The notes under the pieces were generated by a model, which saw only the letters and a program-made list of their open reading frames with translations, was not told where the DNA came from and ran no database searches. The translations under genes were made by a program, and so were the position numbers. DNA of 64,000 nucleotides from JAFGVL01 sp964546015 (GTDB lineage: Bacteria; Bacteroidota; Bacteroidia; Bacteroidales; Paludibacteraceae): the NCBI GenBank assembly GCA_964546015.1, contig CAZJHO010000006.1, forward strand, positions 62,001-126,000, in the 5' to 3' direction. Positions within the stretch are counted from its first letter, which is position 1. Each line of letters opens with the position of its first letter. Below are positions 53,445-63,425 of the stretch, one piece after another.

Positions 53445-54821
53445 ATGTCTAATTATACCAATGATGGGTTTGATCAATTGTTATATCGTTACCGAGAGAG
53501 CGAAGATAACAAGCAGCATATCTATTTTGATGCAGAGGAAATAGGTGTGATTGTCGATTATTATCTCTGGACAGGTGAGATTGAAGAATCTCAAAAAGCC
53601 TTGGAATTAGGATTTAAACTCCATCCTCATAGTCCCGAGCTAAAAATCAGGCAAGCAAAAATTTTTGCCATAAACGGCGAAAAAGAAAAAGCATTGCAAA
53701 TACTTGCTGTCAATCCAGCTATTGATGATCTGGAAATAATGCTTGTTCAAGGCGAAATCTTGGCATCTTTGCATCGTTTTGATGAGGCTGAAAAAATATT
53801 TTTTCAGGCTTTGAAAAATGAAGACTTTGAATATGATGACATTTGTCTTGATATAGCCTATACTTACATAGCACAAGAATCTTTTGAACGAAGTCTGAAG
53901 TATCTTACCATGGGATATAAACATAATCCTAGAAATATAGATATTTTGTTTGAAATGGCTTTTTGTTATGAGCAGATAGGTGACTGGGATAAAGCAATCG
54001 GAACTTATAATTTAATTCTGGATATAGAATCTTACTCCGAAGAAGCTTGGTTTTATTTGGGTCAGGTGCACTACGCACAAGAAGAATACTCAGATGCTTA
54101 TAAGGCATTTGATTATGTGACCGTTATAAATGATAAGAACGCAGAAGCATGTTTACAGAGATCACATGCATTATTTCAATTAGAAAAATATAAGGAAGCA
54201 TTAGAAGGATATTCTTCATATTATAATTTGACGGATAATAAGGCTGAGGCTCTTGTTTGTATGGCAGAATGCTATGAAGAAATGGAAAATCCTAGTGAGG
54301 CTATTTATTATTATCAAAAAGCAATAGAAATAGATTCTTTAAAAGTAGATGCATATATAGGACTATCTTATAATAGTTTGCAAAATGGAGATGAATATCA
54401 AACTATTTTTTTTGCTAAAAAAGCTCTTGAGATTGATCCTATGCAATGCGAACCTTGGACATATATGGCAGAAGCTTTTCTTCATTTAGAAGAATATAAG
54501 GAGGCAATCAATTCATATAAAGAAGCTTTAAAGATAGATGAGACACAAACAGAGATATGGGTTGGTTTAGGGCATGTGTATATGGCTTCCGGAGATATTC
54601 AATCTGCCTATGATTCCTATGGAGAGGCATTTAAGTTGAGTCAGGAAACAGAAAATATCTATTTGTTTTTAGCGATTGCGTTGTATAAATTAGGCAACAT
54701 TGAAAATTCGTTAATAACGCTAAATGAGGCTGCATTGCGCAAATCGAATGCAATCAGTTTATTTTTTGAAATTTGCCCTGAAGCACTTGATGAATTTGAA
54801 AAACGAATAAAAAACGAATAA
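53445..54821 (+). CDS. Cytoplasmic tetratricopeptide-repeat protein
   Basis: A 458-residue soluble protein without a signal peptide. Tandem TPR helices run from about residue 50 to the end, with many W.Y.G.....EY..A...Y....-type repeats (for example AWFYLGQVHYAQEEYSDAYKAF and KVDAYIGLSYNSLQNGD). The first 45 residues contain an acidic stretch. Such proteins are adaptors. It starts at ATG 53445 (MSNYTNDGFDQ), 16 nt before the DedA-AroE fusion, so the two may share a transcript. No partner can be named. Confidence 0.82.
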   Translation: MSNYTNDGFDQLLYRYRESEDNKQHIYFDAEEIGVIVDYYLWTGEIEESQKALELGFKLHPHSPELKIRQAKIFAINGEKEKALQILAVNPAIDDLEIMLVQGEILASLHRFDEAEKIFFQALKNEDFEYDDICLDIAYTYIAQESFERSLKYLTMGYKHNPRNIDILFEMAFCYEQIGDWDKAIGTYNLILDIESYSEEAWFYLGQVHYAQEEYSDAYKAFDYVTVINDKNAEACLQRSHALFQLEKYKEALEGYSSYYNLTDNKAEALVCMAECYEEMENPSEAIYYYQKAIEIDSLKVDAYIGLSYNSLQNGDEYQTIFFAKKALEIDPMQCEPWTYMAEAFLHLEEYKEAINSYKEALKIDETQTEIWVGLGHVYMASGDIQSAYDSYGEAFKLSQETENIYLFLAIALYKLGNIENSLITLNEAALRKSNAISLFFEICPEALDEFEKRIKNE

Positions 54822-54837
54822 CTAAAACTAAAAATTT

Positions 54838-56226
54838 ATGGATTTTTTAAGTAGTTTGATAACTACAATTTTAGACTGGTATTCTGCCAATGTGGGTTAT
54901 GGTACTATAACATTGTTGATGGCAATAGAAAGTACTTTTATCCCTCTTCCAAGTGAGCTGGTTCTTCCGCCGGTTGCTTGGCAAGCTACTTTAAACTATG
55001 TTCCGGGACATTTGAATTTATTTTTAATTATTTTGGTCGGGTCTATAGGATGTGTTTTGGGTGCTTTAATTAATTATTCTCTGTCCTATTTTTTAGGACG
55101 AAAAATAATTTACGGCTTGGTTGAAACTAGAGTGGCAAAAATATTTTTTTTGAACAGAGAAAAATTGGAAAAAGCAGAAGCTTATTTTTGCGCAAACGGG
55201 AATACTTCCACTTTTATCGGGCGTTTGGTTCCCGTTATTCGACATCTGATTTCTATTCCTGCGGGTTTAGCTAAAATGAATCTTAAGAAATTTATCATTT
55301 ATACATTTCTTGGGTCATTACTTTGGAATACAATATTGTCATTTCTAGGATATTTTTTAGGTCAAAATCAAGATTTGATCATGCAATATATTCTCGAAAT
55401 ATCTTATGTTACAATTGGTGCGGCTGTATTGTTTGTCGTTTATATGGTTTGGAAAAAGAAACGAGCTAAGGCTGCAAAAGAGAGTGCAGATCGTGTTTTT
55501 GGAATTATAGGATTTCCATTAACAGCATCTTTTTCTCGTACTTTCTTTAATCAAAAGTTTGAAAAAGAAAGAATTAGTGCCCGGTACGATTTGTGTCCCC
55601 TCGAAAATATTGAAGATTTCCCGAATTTAATTTTACAAAAGAGCTTTGCAGGAATGAATGTAACTATTCCGTATAAACAAGCGGTTATGAAATATTTAGA
55701 TGAATTGGATGAAACGGCAAAAGAAATCGGAGCAGTTAATGTAATTCAATTCTGTAAAAAAAATGGAGTGCAAAAAACAAAAGGATTTAACTCTGATGCA
55801 ATTGGTTTTGAAAATTCTTTACTGCCATTATTAAAACCTCATCATACAAAAGCACTGGTGCTTGGTACAGGTGGAGCCTCTAAAGCGATAACTTATGTGT
55901 TGCGAAAAAATAATATTCCGTACACGCTTGTTTCGCGCACAAAAGCTGACGGACAATACACTTATGATGAGTTGACACCGGAAATAATAGCGGAAAATAC
56001 TTTGATAATCAATACTACACCGTTGGGAATGTATCCGGTGGATAGCTGTCCTGATATTCCATACGAATATCTTTCCTCTAATCACCTTTTGTATGATTTA
56101 GTGTATAATCCGGAAAAAACTTTGTTTTTGGAAAAAGGTGAAGATCAGGGGGCAACGATTAAAAATGGCATGGAAATGCTTCTTGGACAGGCTATTGCTG
56201 CATGGGAGATTTGGAATCAAAATTAA
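54838..56226 (+). CDS. DedA-family membrane domain fused to shikimate dehydrogenase
   Basis: A 462-residue single reading frame. Residues 1-210 are a DedA/VTT membrane protein: Glu31 and PLPSE motif in ESTFIPLPSELVLPP, F.GR..P..R seen as FIGRLVPVIRHLISIPAG, and several membrane helices. Residues 219-462 are AroE: FGIIGFPLTASFSRTFF, catalytic Lys in NVTIPYKQ, Asp in NSDAIGF, NADP loop LGTGGASKA, INTTPLGMYP and NGMEMLLGQA. No start codon lies between the domains, so one polypeptide tethers an aromatic-pathway enzyme to the membrane. I do not know this fusion from other organisms. Confidence 0.88.
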   Translation: MDFLSSLITTILDWYSANVGYGTITLLMAIESTFIPLPSELVLPPVAWQATLNYVPGHLNLFLIILVGSIGCVLGALINYSLSYFLGRKIIYGLVETRVAKIFFLNREKLEKAEAYFCANGNTSTFIGRLVPVIRHLISIPAGLAKMNLKKFIIYTFLGSLLWNTILSFLGYFLGQNQDLIMQYILEISYVTIGAAVLFVVYMVWKKKRAKAAKESADRVFGIIGFPLTASFSRTFFNQKFEKERISARYDLCPLENIEDFPNLILQKSFAGMNVTIPYKQAVMKYLDELDETAKEIGAVNVIQFCKKNGVQKTKGFNSDAIGFENSLLPLLKPHHTKALVLGTGGASKAITYVLRKNNIPYTLVSRTKADGQYTYDELTPEIIAENTLIINTTPLGMYPVDSCPDIPYEYLSSNHLLYDLVYNPEKTLFLEKGEDQGATIKNGMEMLLGQAIAAWEIWNQN

Positions 56227-56232
56227 TTACTC

Positions 56233-56694
56233 ATGAAACGCTTTTTGTTAATTTCTATCATTGCTTTTGCTTGTAGTTGGGCTAATGCTCAGCAGTTGCC
56301 TAATAAACAGGAATTTTTAAATTTTTGGTCGCAATTTAAGGATGCTCTTAAAACTAAAAATGCCGATTTCGTTTATGGACACATGTTGTTTCCTTTTAGT
56401 TGCGATGGTGGCTATTATAATCCTGAGGCAACCATAGAAGAAGTAAAAGAAAATAATCAAATGATTATTCCGGCTTACCGAAAAGAGATGGAATTTGTGC
56501 GCTTCGATCCTGTCCTGATTGAAGCTGAAAACGCTTATATCTGGCTTGGATACTCAACGATTGAAAAAGCTTATTTTTATAGTTATAAAAAACTGTCTGC
56601 AACCACAAACACTCCTTCTTACGAAGAAAATTATTGGTTTGTGAAAAAGAAAGACGGTTTTAAATTTTACAAAGTAACTGTGACTGTACAATAA
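56233..56694 (+). CDS. Secreted hypothetical protein
   Basis: A 153-residue protein with a signal peptide (residues 3-18, cleavage near NAQ). The mature part alternates helices and strands, with Asp/Glu and aromatic residues (FLNFWSQFKDAL, PFSCDGGYYN, YIWLGYSTIEKAYFY, KFYKVTVTV). The pattern is compatible with an NTF2/cystatin-like fold, but I do not recognise a family. It starts 6 nt after the DedA-AroE gene and precedes a bidirectional terminator. Confidence 0.6.
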   Translation: MKRFLLISIIAFACSWANAQQLPNKQEFLNFWSQFKDALKTKNADFVYGHMLFPFSCDGGYYNPEATIEEVKENNQMIIPAYRKEMEFVRFDPVLIEAENAYIWLGYSTIEKAYFYSYKKLSATTNTPSYEENYWFVKKKDGFKFYKVTVTVQ

Positions 56695-56697
56695 TAG

Positions 56698-56728
56698 AAA
56701 AAGGAAAATTAATTAATTTTCCTTTTTT
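56698..56728. terminator. Bidirectional terminator, convergent with mutS
   Basis: Symmetric GGAAAATTAATTAATTTTCC flanked by AAAAA and TTTTTT. The last T residues overlap the mutS stop codon. Confidence 0.8.
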
Positions 56729-59336
56729 ATTTTCCTTTTATGATTTTTTTTATCTCGTTCAATTTATTCAAGGCTTCAATAGGTGTGAGGTTATTTATAT
56801 CAGTATTGATGATTTCATCACGAATTTGTGAAAGGATTGGATCATCTAATTGGAAAAAGCTCATTTGATAACCTTCGTGTTTGGTGGCAATATCAATCAT
56901 CGGTCTTGAAATATCGGATTGGCGGTTATCTGTTTCAAGTTGTTTTAGAATCTCATCGGCACGCTTAACGATGCTTTGAGGCATTCCTGCCATTTTAGCC
57001 ACATGAATACCAAAACTATGCTCGCTTCCACCTCGTACCAATTTACGCAAGAAAATCACTTTTTTATCAACCTCTTTTACCGAAACATTATAGTTTTTTA
57101 TCCGTTTAAACGATTTCTCCATTTCGTTTAGTTCATGATAATGCGTTGCAAAAAGGGTTTTAGCTTTAGCAGTCGGATGTTCGTGAATATATTCTACAAT
57201 CGACCATGCTATGGAAATACCATCATAAGTGCTTGTACCACGGCCTAATTCGTCAAAAAGTATAAGGCTGCGGGCAGACATATTGTTCAGAATGCTTGCG
57301 GCTTCATTCATTTCTACCATAAAAGTAGATTCGCCAACCGAAATATTGTCACTGGCTCCCACACGGGTAAAGATTTTATCCACCACACCGATAGTAGCTG
57401 CTTCGGCAGGCACAAAACAACCAATCTGTGCCATCAATACGATCAACGCCGTTTGGCGTAGAAGAGCCGATTTACCTGCCATATTCGGACCTGTAATTAT
57501 AATGATTTGTTGAGAATCGTTATCAAGGAAAACATCGTTGGCAATATAACTTTCGCCCATAGGGAGTTGTTTTTCGATGACCGGATGACGCCCGTTTTTA
57601 ATATCAATAGAAGTTTCTTCAGTTATATGCGGACAGATATATTTATTTTCGGCGGAAACTTTGGCAAATGAAAGCAGGCAATCCAATTGTGCAATCAGAT
57701 TGCAATTCAGTTGTACAGCAGGGATATAATCCATCAATGCCATTACTAGATCGTTGAAAATAGAAGTTTCTAATGAAAGTATCTTTTCTTCTGCTCCAAG
57801 AATTTTTTCTTCATATTCTTTTAGTTCTTGTGTGATGTATCGTTCGGCACTTACAAGGGTTTGCTTGCGTATCCATGTTTCAGGTACTTTGTCTTTGTGC
57901 GTATTGCGTACCTCAATGTAATATCCGAATACATTGTTATAACTGATTTTCAGGCTTGGAATGCCGGTAGCTTCGATTTCGCGTTGCTGTATTTGCAATA
58001 AAAAATCTTTACCTGAAAAGGCTATCTTACGCAACTCGTCCAATTGTTCGTTTACGCCGTCACAAATAACTCCACCTTTGTTAATAAGGGTAGGAGGGTC
58101 ATTATTAATTTCTCGTTCGATGCGTTGGCAAATGCTTAAGCAGGGATTGAGCTGTTCACTTATTTTCTGCAGAAATTCGTTATCTGTTTCCGAAGTGAAA
58201 GTTTTGATCGGTTGCAAAGCTTCCAACGATACACGAAGTTGAACTACTTCTCTAGGATTAATACGCCCTACGGCAACTTTGGATATAATCCGCTCTAAAT
58301 CACCGATCAACGAAAGTTTTTCTTCCAAAAGAGATTTTAATTCCGGATTTTTGAAAAAATATTCGACTACGCTTAGTCGTTCATTTATCGGTTTGATGTT
58401 TTTGAGGGGAAAAGCTAACCATCGTTTCAATAAGCGTGCGCCCATCGGACAAGTAGTTTTATCCAAAATGTCAATAAGCGTTTTAGCCCCTTCGTTTTGG
58501 CTGCTGTATAATTCAAGGTTTCTTACGGTAAATCGGTCAAGCCACACAAAGCGGTCTTCTTCAATGCGGGAAAGGGCTGTAATATGTCCGATTTGGCTAT
58601 GGTGTGTATGGTCGAGGTAATATAAAATAGCGCCCGCAGCAATGATTCCATGATCCAGATTTTCTACTCCAAAACCTTTCAGATTCTTTGTCTCGAAATG
58701 TTTTAATAAACGATTCATTGCCGAATCAATTGTGAAAACCCAATCGTCTTGTTCGAAAGTGAGGTATTTGTTACCGAAAATTTCCTGAAACTGGTTTCGT
58801 TTAGTGCGTTCGTAAAGAATTTCTTTTGGGGCAAAATTGTTGATTAGCTTGTCAATATATTCGGCAGTACCTTGTGCAGTAAGAAATTCGCCGGTAGAAA
58901 TGTCGAGAAATGAAATACCAATCATATTTTTGCCGAAATGAACTGCTGCCAGAAAGTTATTTTCTTTGTGATTCAGTACATTATCGTCAATAGAAACGCC
59001 GGGTGTAACTAGTTCGGTAATACCTCGTTTTACGAGTTTTTTAGTCAGTTTGGGATCTTCGAGTTGGTCACAAATAGCCACCCGTAAACCTGCGCGTACT
59101 AATTTCGGTAAATAAGTGTCTAATGCATGATGCGGGAATCCTGCCAATTCGACATAAGAAGCTGAACCATTTGCCCTCCGAGTGAGCGTAATACCTAATA
59201 CTTGCGAGGTACGAATGGCATCTTCGGAAAAAGTTTCGTAAAAATCGCCCACACGAAATAATAACACTGCATCTGGATGCAATTGTTTCATTTCTTTGTA
59301 TTGCTTCATCAAAGGCGTTTCTACTATTTCTTTCAT
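56727..59336 (-). CDS. mutS: DNA mismatch repair protein MutS
   Basis: An 869-residue mismatch sensor. The mismatch-binding Phe-x-Glu is in GDFYETF near residue 32. A connector and lever region follows (about 130-540). The ABC-type ATPase has Walker [14 protein letters not shown], Walker [18 protein letters not shown] and the ATHYHEL switch. Full length, with a C-terminal helical tail. It has its own -7 element TATCTTTG (59367-59360) and no operon partners. Confidence 0.96.
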   Translation of the reverse strand: MKEIVETPLMKQYKEMKQLHPDAVLLFRVGDFYETFSEDAIRTSQVLGITLTRRANGSASYVELAGFPHHALDTYLPKLVRAGLRVAICDQLEDPKLTKKLVKRGITELVTPGVSIDDNVLNHKENNFLAAVHFGKNMIGISFLDISTGEFLTAQGTAEYIDKLINNFAPKEILYERTKRNQFQEIFGNKYLTFEQDDWVFTIDSAMNRLLKHFETKNLKGFGVENLDHGIIAAGAILYYLDHTHHSQIGHITALSRIEEDRFVWLDRFTVRNLELYSSQNEGAKTLIDILDKTTCPMGARLLKRWLAFPLKNIKPINERLSVVEYFFKNPELKSLLEEKLSLIGDLERIISKVAVGRINPREVVQLRVSLEALQPIKTFTSETDNEFLQKISEQLNPCLSICQRIEREINNDPPTLINKGGVICDGVNEQLDELRKIAFSGKDFLLQIQQREIEATGIPSLKISYNNVFGYYIEVRNTHKDKVPETWIRKQTLVSAERYITQELKEYEEKILGAEEKILSLETSIFNDLVMALMDYIPAVQLNCNLIAQLDCLLSFAKVSAENKYICPHITEETSIDIKNGRHPVIEKQLPMGESYIANDVFLDNDSQQIIIITGPNMAGKSALLRQTALIVLMAQIGCFVPAEAATIGVVDKIFTRVGASDNISVGESTFMVEMNEAASILNNMSARSLILFDELGRGTSTYDGISIAWSIVEYIHEHPTAKAKTLFATHYHELNEMEKSFKRIKNYNVSVKEVDKKVIFLRKLVRGGSEHSFGIHVAKMAGMPQSIVKRADEILKQLETDNRQSDISRPMIDIATKHEGYQMSFFQLDDPILSQIRDEIINTDINNLTPIEALNKLNEIKKIIKGK

Positions 59337-59359
59337 TGTAGCTGTTTTTCGAACTTTCG

Positions 59360-59367
59360 CAAAGATA
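59360..59367 (-). promoter_or_regulatory. -7 element of mutS
   Basis: TATCTTTG on the minus strand, 23 nt before the ATG. No clear -33. Confidence 0.5.
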
Positions 59368-59464
59368 ATTAAAAAGCTTTTTTCTTTCTTTTTAAAAATG
59401 AAACTGTTGATAAAAAAGCTCTATTTAAAGAAAATGGGTTCTTATGAAAAAATAGAGTTTATAC

Positions 59465-60529
59465 CTAAAAATTAAGGGATTTTAATAGAAGCTTTACTTT
59501 TCTTCTGTCTATTTTGTGTGCTAAAGAGGTTTTAGGAATTTGTGAGAATGATGTGTAGAAGTATATTTGTTCGCTGGCAGAGAGTTTTTTATTTATTTTA
59601 GATAAAATATTGTCCTCTAATTTTTCTTCGGTAACCAGAACTAAACTTTCTCCCCATTTTTCATTTTTAATAGAAGAAATCAAAAAAGGTTTTTTGAAGA
59701 ATGGAGTAATTTTTCGTTCTATTTCTTCAGGTTGTATCTTTATCCCTCCACAATTGATAATATTGTCAAATCGTCCTGTAATGCGAAAATTTCCTGAAGA
59801 ATAAATTTCTGCCAAGTCATTTGTAATTAATGGTTCGTTTAATAAATCAGTAGCAAAGATTACTAAGCAACCACGCTCGTCCGTTGATACAGATATATTA
59901 GGCATTGGTATGAGTGCAGCTTGTTTCTCCTTTCCATTTAGCTGCCGTAGAGCAATATGCGAAACTGTTTCGGTCATTCCGTATGTTTCATAACAAATGC
60001 AGGAAAGTGATTTTAATTTGTTTTCTAGATGACCGGAGACAGCACCTCCTCCAATTAGTAATTTGTGTATTTTATTTAAAGAAAGATTTTCTTTTATTTG
60101 TTCAAAAACCTGAGTCGGAACCATTGCCGAAAAATCAACAGTGTAGGAAAAATCAGTTAAAGGACAACTTGTCGGCTCTATGGCATAAAGGATTAGTTTT
60201 CCCACGATGGCACGGACAATCATCATTTTTCCTGCAATATAATTTGCTGATAAGCAAAGCAAAGCTGTATTTTTAGGCTCTAATTGAAGGAATTCTATCG
60301 TTTTTGATGCGGAGATTTGCATCATTTTTTTGCTTACTTGTAATGTTTTTGGTTCGCCGGTTGATCCGGAGGTGCGCACATTAATAAAATCTGTCGTAGA
60401 AAACCATTCTTGCAAAAAAAGGTAAATAGCTTTTTCCCAATCTGTAAGATTAGGCTTTTTTAATTGAGCGGAAATCTCCATCAACCATTCTTCAGAAGAT
60501 TTATATTGCGAAAAGTCAAATAGAAGCAT
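59465..60529 (-). CDS. menE: o-Succinylbenzoate-CoA ligase (MenE-like)
   Basis: A 354-residue adenylate-forming enzyme, short as usual for Bacteroidetes MenE. The AMP-binding loop is RTSGSTGEPK, the adenine motif is YGMTETVSHIAL, and the hinge is GRFDNIINCGGIKIQPEE. The C-terminal catalytic Lys is likely in LAHKIDRRKV. It activates o-succinylbenzoate for menaquinone synthesis. No other men gene is in the window, so the assignment rests on length and motif style; another small acyl-CoA ligase is possible. Confidence 0.78.
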   Translation of the reverse strand: MLLFDFSQYKSSEEWLMEISAQLKKPNLTDWEKAIYLFLQEWFSTTDFINVRTSGSTGEPKTLQVSKKMMQISASKTIEFLQLEPKNTALLCLSANYIAGKMMIVRAIVGKLILYAIEPTSCPLTDFSYTVDFSAMVPTQVFEQIKENLSLNKIHKLLIGGGAVSGHLENKLKSLSCICYETYGMTETVSHIALRQLNGKEKQAALIPMPNISVSTDERGCLVIFATDLLNEPLITNDLAEIYSSGNFRITGRFDNIINCGGIKIQPEEIERKITPFFKKPFLISSIKNEKWGESLVLVTEEKLEDNILSKINKKLSASEQIYFYTSFSQIPKTSLAHKIDRRKVKLLLKSLNF

Positions 60530-60572
60530 ACAAAAACAAAAGTAATAAAATTATTTGTGCTGTTTTAAAGTG

Positions 60573-60606
60573 AAAAATAGCAAACGAAAACCGTTTGCTA
60601 TTTTTT
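60573..60606. terminator. Terminator between the acyl-CoA synthetase and menE
   Basis: A 14-bp perfect stem with core AATAGCAAACG/CGTTTGCTATT and a 5-nt loop; T-runs at both ends. On the minus strand it ends the 62281-60629 gene, so menE should have its own promoter. Confidence 0.8.
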
Positions 60607-60628
60607 ACTTTGAACAAAATAAAAAAAC

Positions 60629-62281
60629 TTAAACAACCTCAATCTCTTGTTGTTTACATAATTCGAGAGCAAGATCTTTTAGTTTGAACTTTTGTATTTT
60701 CCCACTTCCTGTCATGGGGAATTGATTAACGAAAAATACATATTTAGGTATTTTGTGACGGGCAATCTTGCCTTTGCAAAAATCTTTTACATCTTCGGGT
60801 AATAAGTTGGTGTTTTCTTTTAAGATAACAAATGCGCCCACTTCTTCTCCGTATTTCTCAGATGGAACACCGGCTACCTGCACATCTTTTATTCCATCCA
60901 ATTGGTATAAAAATTCTTCTACTTCACGAGGGTAGATGTTCTCTCCTCCACGGATAATCATGTCTTTAATGCGTCCGGTAATACGGTAGTTCCCGTTTTC
61001 ATCTTTCACTCCTAAGTCGCCCGAGTGAAGGAATCCGTCTTTGTCGATTACTTCGGCTGTAGCAGCAGGATTTTTATAATAACCTTGCATTACATTGAAC
61101 CCACGACAGCACATCTCGCCTTGTTCTCCAACAGCACATTCTTTGCCTGTTTCGGGATTGATAACTTTTACTTCAACATATGGATAATCGCGACCGACAG
61201 TATTGCAGCGCACCTCAAACGAATCTTCCAATAATGTATGGGTCATACCCGGCGATGTTTCTGTAAGACCATACACGCTGGTTATGTTTAGATACATTTT
61301 CTCGTTTACTTGTTTCATTAGCTCTATAGGGCAAAGTGATCCTGCCATAATTCCTGTGCGCAGTGAAGTCATATCGAACATATCGAACATAGGGTGATTC
61401 AATTCAGCAATGAACATAGTTGGCACACCATAAAGCGCAGTACAGCGTTCTTTATGAATAGAAGCCAATACAAGCAAAGGATCAAATTTTTCTACCATTA
61501 CTTGTGTGCTTCCATGTGTAAGACAGTTCATAGTTGCCAATACTACCCCAAAACAGTGGAATAATGGAACGCATATACAAAGTTTGTCATCTGGGGTAAA
61601 GTGCATGGCTTCTCCAGTAAATAATCCATTATTGACAATATTGTAATGTGAGAGCATTACACCTTTAGGGAAACCTGTTGTACCCGATGTATATTGCATA
61701 TTTACCGTATCATAGCACGAAACGGTTTTTTTTATGTCGATTAGTTTTTGGTCCTCGATATTTTTACCCAACAATAACAATTCTTGGGTGTTGTACATTC
61801 CACGATGTTTTTCTTGTCCGATATACACTACATTTTTCATATAAGGAAAACGCTTACTGTTTAAGTTGCCGCGTCGTGAGGTTTTCAGTTCGGGAAGCAT
61901 TTCATAGGTCATTTGCACATAATCACAATCCCAAGTTCCGTCAATGATACAAATGGTGTGCATATCCGAGTTTTCGACCAAATATTCCAATTCATGTTGT
62001 TTGTAGCTTGTGTTTACGGTGATAAGTACCGCACCAATTTTTGCCGAAGCATAAAGGAAAGTTAGCCAATCGGGTACATTGGTAGCCCAAATACCTACAT
62101 GGGTTCCTTTGGTGACTCCAATAGCAAGAAGACCTTTAGCCATATCATCTACACGCTGGTTGAATTGTTGCCAGGTGAAACGCAAGTCACGGTCTGAGTA
62201 AACAATATATTCTTTATCCGGAGTTTTGGCAGCCCAATATTCGAGCCAATCGCCGATAGTTCTTTCTGTAAGTTGTAACAT
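60629..62281 (-). CDS. Fatty acyl-CoA synthetase (AMP-binding)
   Basis: A 550-residue adenylate-forming ligase. The P-loop is [17 protein letters not shown], the adenine motif is [10 protein letters not shown], the Asp motif is [24 protein letters not shown], and the catalytic C-terminal Lys lies in [11 protein letters not shown]. The pattern is that of medium- to long-chain acyl-CoA synthetases (FadD type). No beta-oxidation genes adjoin. An XRE-cupin regulator gene lies upstream on the same strand, with a small broken gene between, so it may be controlled by that regulator. Confidence 0.87.
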   Translation of the reverse strand: MLQLTERTIGDWLEYWAAKTPDKEYIVYSDRDLRFTWQQFNQRVDDMAKGLLAIGVTKGTHVGIWATNVPDWLTFLYASAKIGAVLITVNTSYKQHELEYLVENSDMHTICIIDGTWDCDYVQMTYEMLPELKTSRRGNLNSKRFPYMKNVVYIGQEKHRGMYNTQELLLLGKNIEDQKLIDIKKTVSCYDTVNMQYTSGTTGFPKGVMLSHYNIVNNGLFTGEAMHFTPDDKLCICVPLFHCFGVVLATMNCLTHGSTQVMVEKFDPLLVLASIHKERCTALYGVPTMFIAELNHPMFDMFDMTSLRTGIMAGSLCPIELMKQVNEKMYLNITSVYGLTETSPGMTHTLLEDSFEVRCNTVGRDYPYVEVKVINPETGKECAVGEQGEMCCRGFNVMQGYYKNPAATAEVIDKDGFLHSGDLGVKDENGNYRITGRIKDMIIRGGENIYPREVEEFLYQLDGIKDVQVAGVPSEKYGEEVGAFVILKENTNLLPEDVKDFCKGKIARHKIPKYVFFVNQFPMTGSGKIQKFKLKDLALELCKQQEIEVV

Positions 62282-62340
62282 GGTATCTGTTGAAGTGTGT
62301 AATTGTTGAATTGATATTTTATAATTTTTACTTCTAACAA

Positions 62341-62709
62341 TTATTCATTTTTTTGTTTTATCCTTTTGCTTAAAGCGTTTAGTTTGTTTGATATTTTGTT
62401 GACAGATAATTTTTTTTCTTCGAGTTGCATTTTGTCGATATATTTTATTAAATCGCGAGCGATATGTAGTTGGCAATAGGTTTCCATCAAAGAGCCATAG
62501 GCAATTTCCAGAAATCACACTTGTTCTTTGTCTGAAGTTCTTGCAACGCCTTCGGCAATATTTGAAACAATAGAAACGGCTGCTCGTTGCATTTGAGAAG
62601 ATAAACCAAATTTTTCTTCAGAAGGAAATAATTTGGTTATCTCATATTCAACAACAAACAACCGTGCTTCCTGCCAAACTTCCAATCGTTCAAAAGCGTA
62701 TTGATACAT
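62341..62709 (-). pseudogene. Four-helix-bundle (S23-type) protein gene interrupted by an in-frame TGA
   Basis: The frame runs 122 codons from ATG 62709 to TAA at 62341. The first 64 codons carry family signatures ([32 protein letters not shown]). TGA at 62517-62515 then interrupts, and the frame continues without another stop: FLEIAYGSLMETYCQLHIA, then a charged helix. A CGA-to-TGA change would explain it. The family is common in Bacteroidetes, often inserted near rRNA or as orphan genes. Function unknown. Confidence 0.8.
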
Positions 62710-62758
62710 ATGTTAATACTGAATGTATTTTCGATTCAACAGTTAAACGACTCAACAA

Positions 62759-63328
62759 TTATACCGGAGAATAAACAATAGCCAATATCTTGGCGTTTGA
62801 ATTACAATTCGCATGTACATGATGTTCTACAATTGAATCGTAATAGATGCTGTCACCTTCGTTAAGCTGGTAAATTTCTTTTCCGTAGTTTATTTCGATA
62901 GAACCTTCAAGCACATAGATAAATTCTTCGCCTTCGTGTGACGACATGATAAAATCTTTTTCAGTGCATTCTTTTACCGAAATAACAAATGGTTCCATAT
63001 GGCGACCGGCTTTCGATTTAGCAAGAGAACTGTAAATCATACTGGTATTTTTTCCTCCATTAGAAAAGCTGATGCTTTCGTTGGTTTCATCTTTTCGACT
63101 AACAACAGGACCCAGTTGATCGTTATCGTCCATAAAGGTACCGAGGCGAACCCCTAAGGCACGGGCTACTTTGATAAGAGGAGAAAGAGATGGAAGTACT
63201 TCACTGTTTTCGAGCGTAGTTATTTGTTCTATTGTTAAATCGGACAATTGAGCTAATTGTTCAATTGTCATGTTTTTTGACTCGCGAATAGTTTTAATTT
63301 TATTACCGATTACTATTCTTTTTTTCAT
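62759..63328 (-). CDS. XRE-type regulator with C-terminal cupin domain
   Basis: A 189-residue regulator. Residues 6-62 are a Cro/CI-type HTH (IKTIRESKNMTIEQLAQLSDLTIEQITTLEN), and residues 115-189 are a cupin barrel (HEGEEFIYVLEGSIEINYG and EGDSIYYDSIVEHHVHAN), which may bind a small ligand or metal. I start at ATG 63328 (MKKRIVIGNK); a TTG five codons earlier is less likely. It lies upstream of the acyl-CoA synthetase on the same strand and is a plausible regulator of it. Confidence 0.86.
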   Translation of the reverse strand: MKKRIVIGNKIKTIRESKNMTIEQLAQLSDLTIEQITTLENSEVLPSLSPLIKVARALGVRLGTFMDDNDQLGPVVSRKDETNESISFSNGGKNTSMIYSSLAKSKAGRHMEPFVISVKECTEKDFIMSSHEGEEFIYVLEGSIEINYGKEIYQLNEGDSIYYDSIVEHHVHANCNSNAKILAIVYSPV

Positions 63329-63425
63329 AGTTATAAGTTTCAATTTTTAAAGATTCGAAGCAAAAATATGTAAAATAGTTGAAAGGCAAAAATTGAAAGT
63401 TAAAGATTGAAAGTAAATGGGTTAT

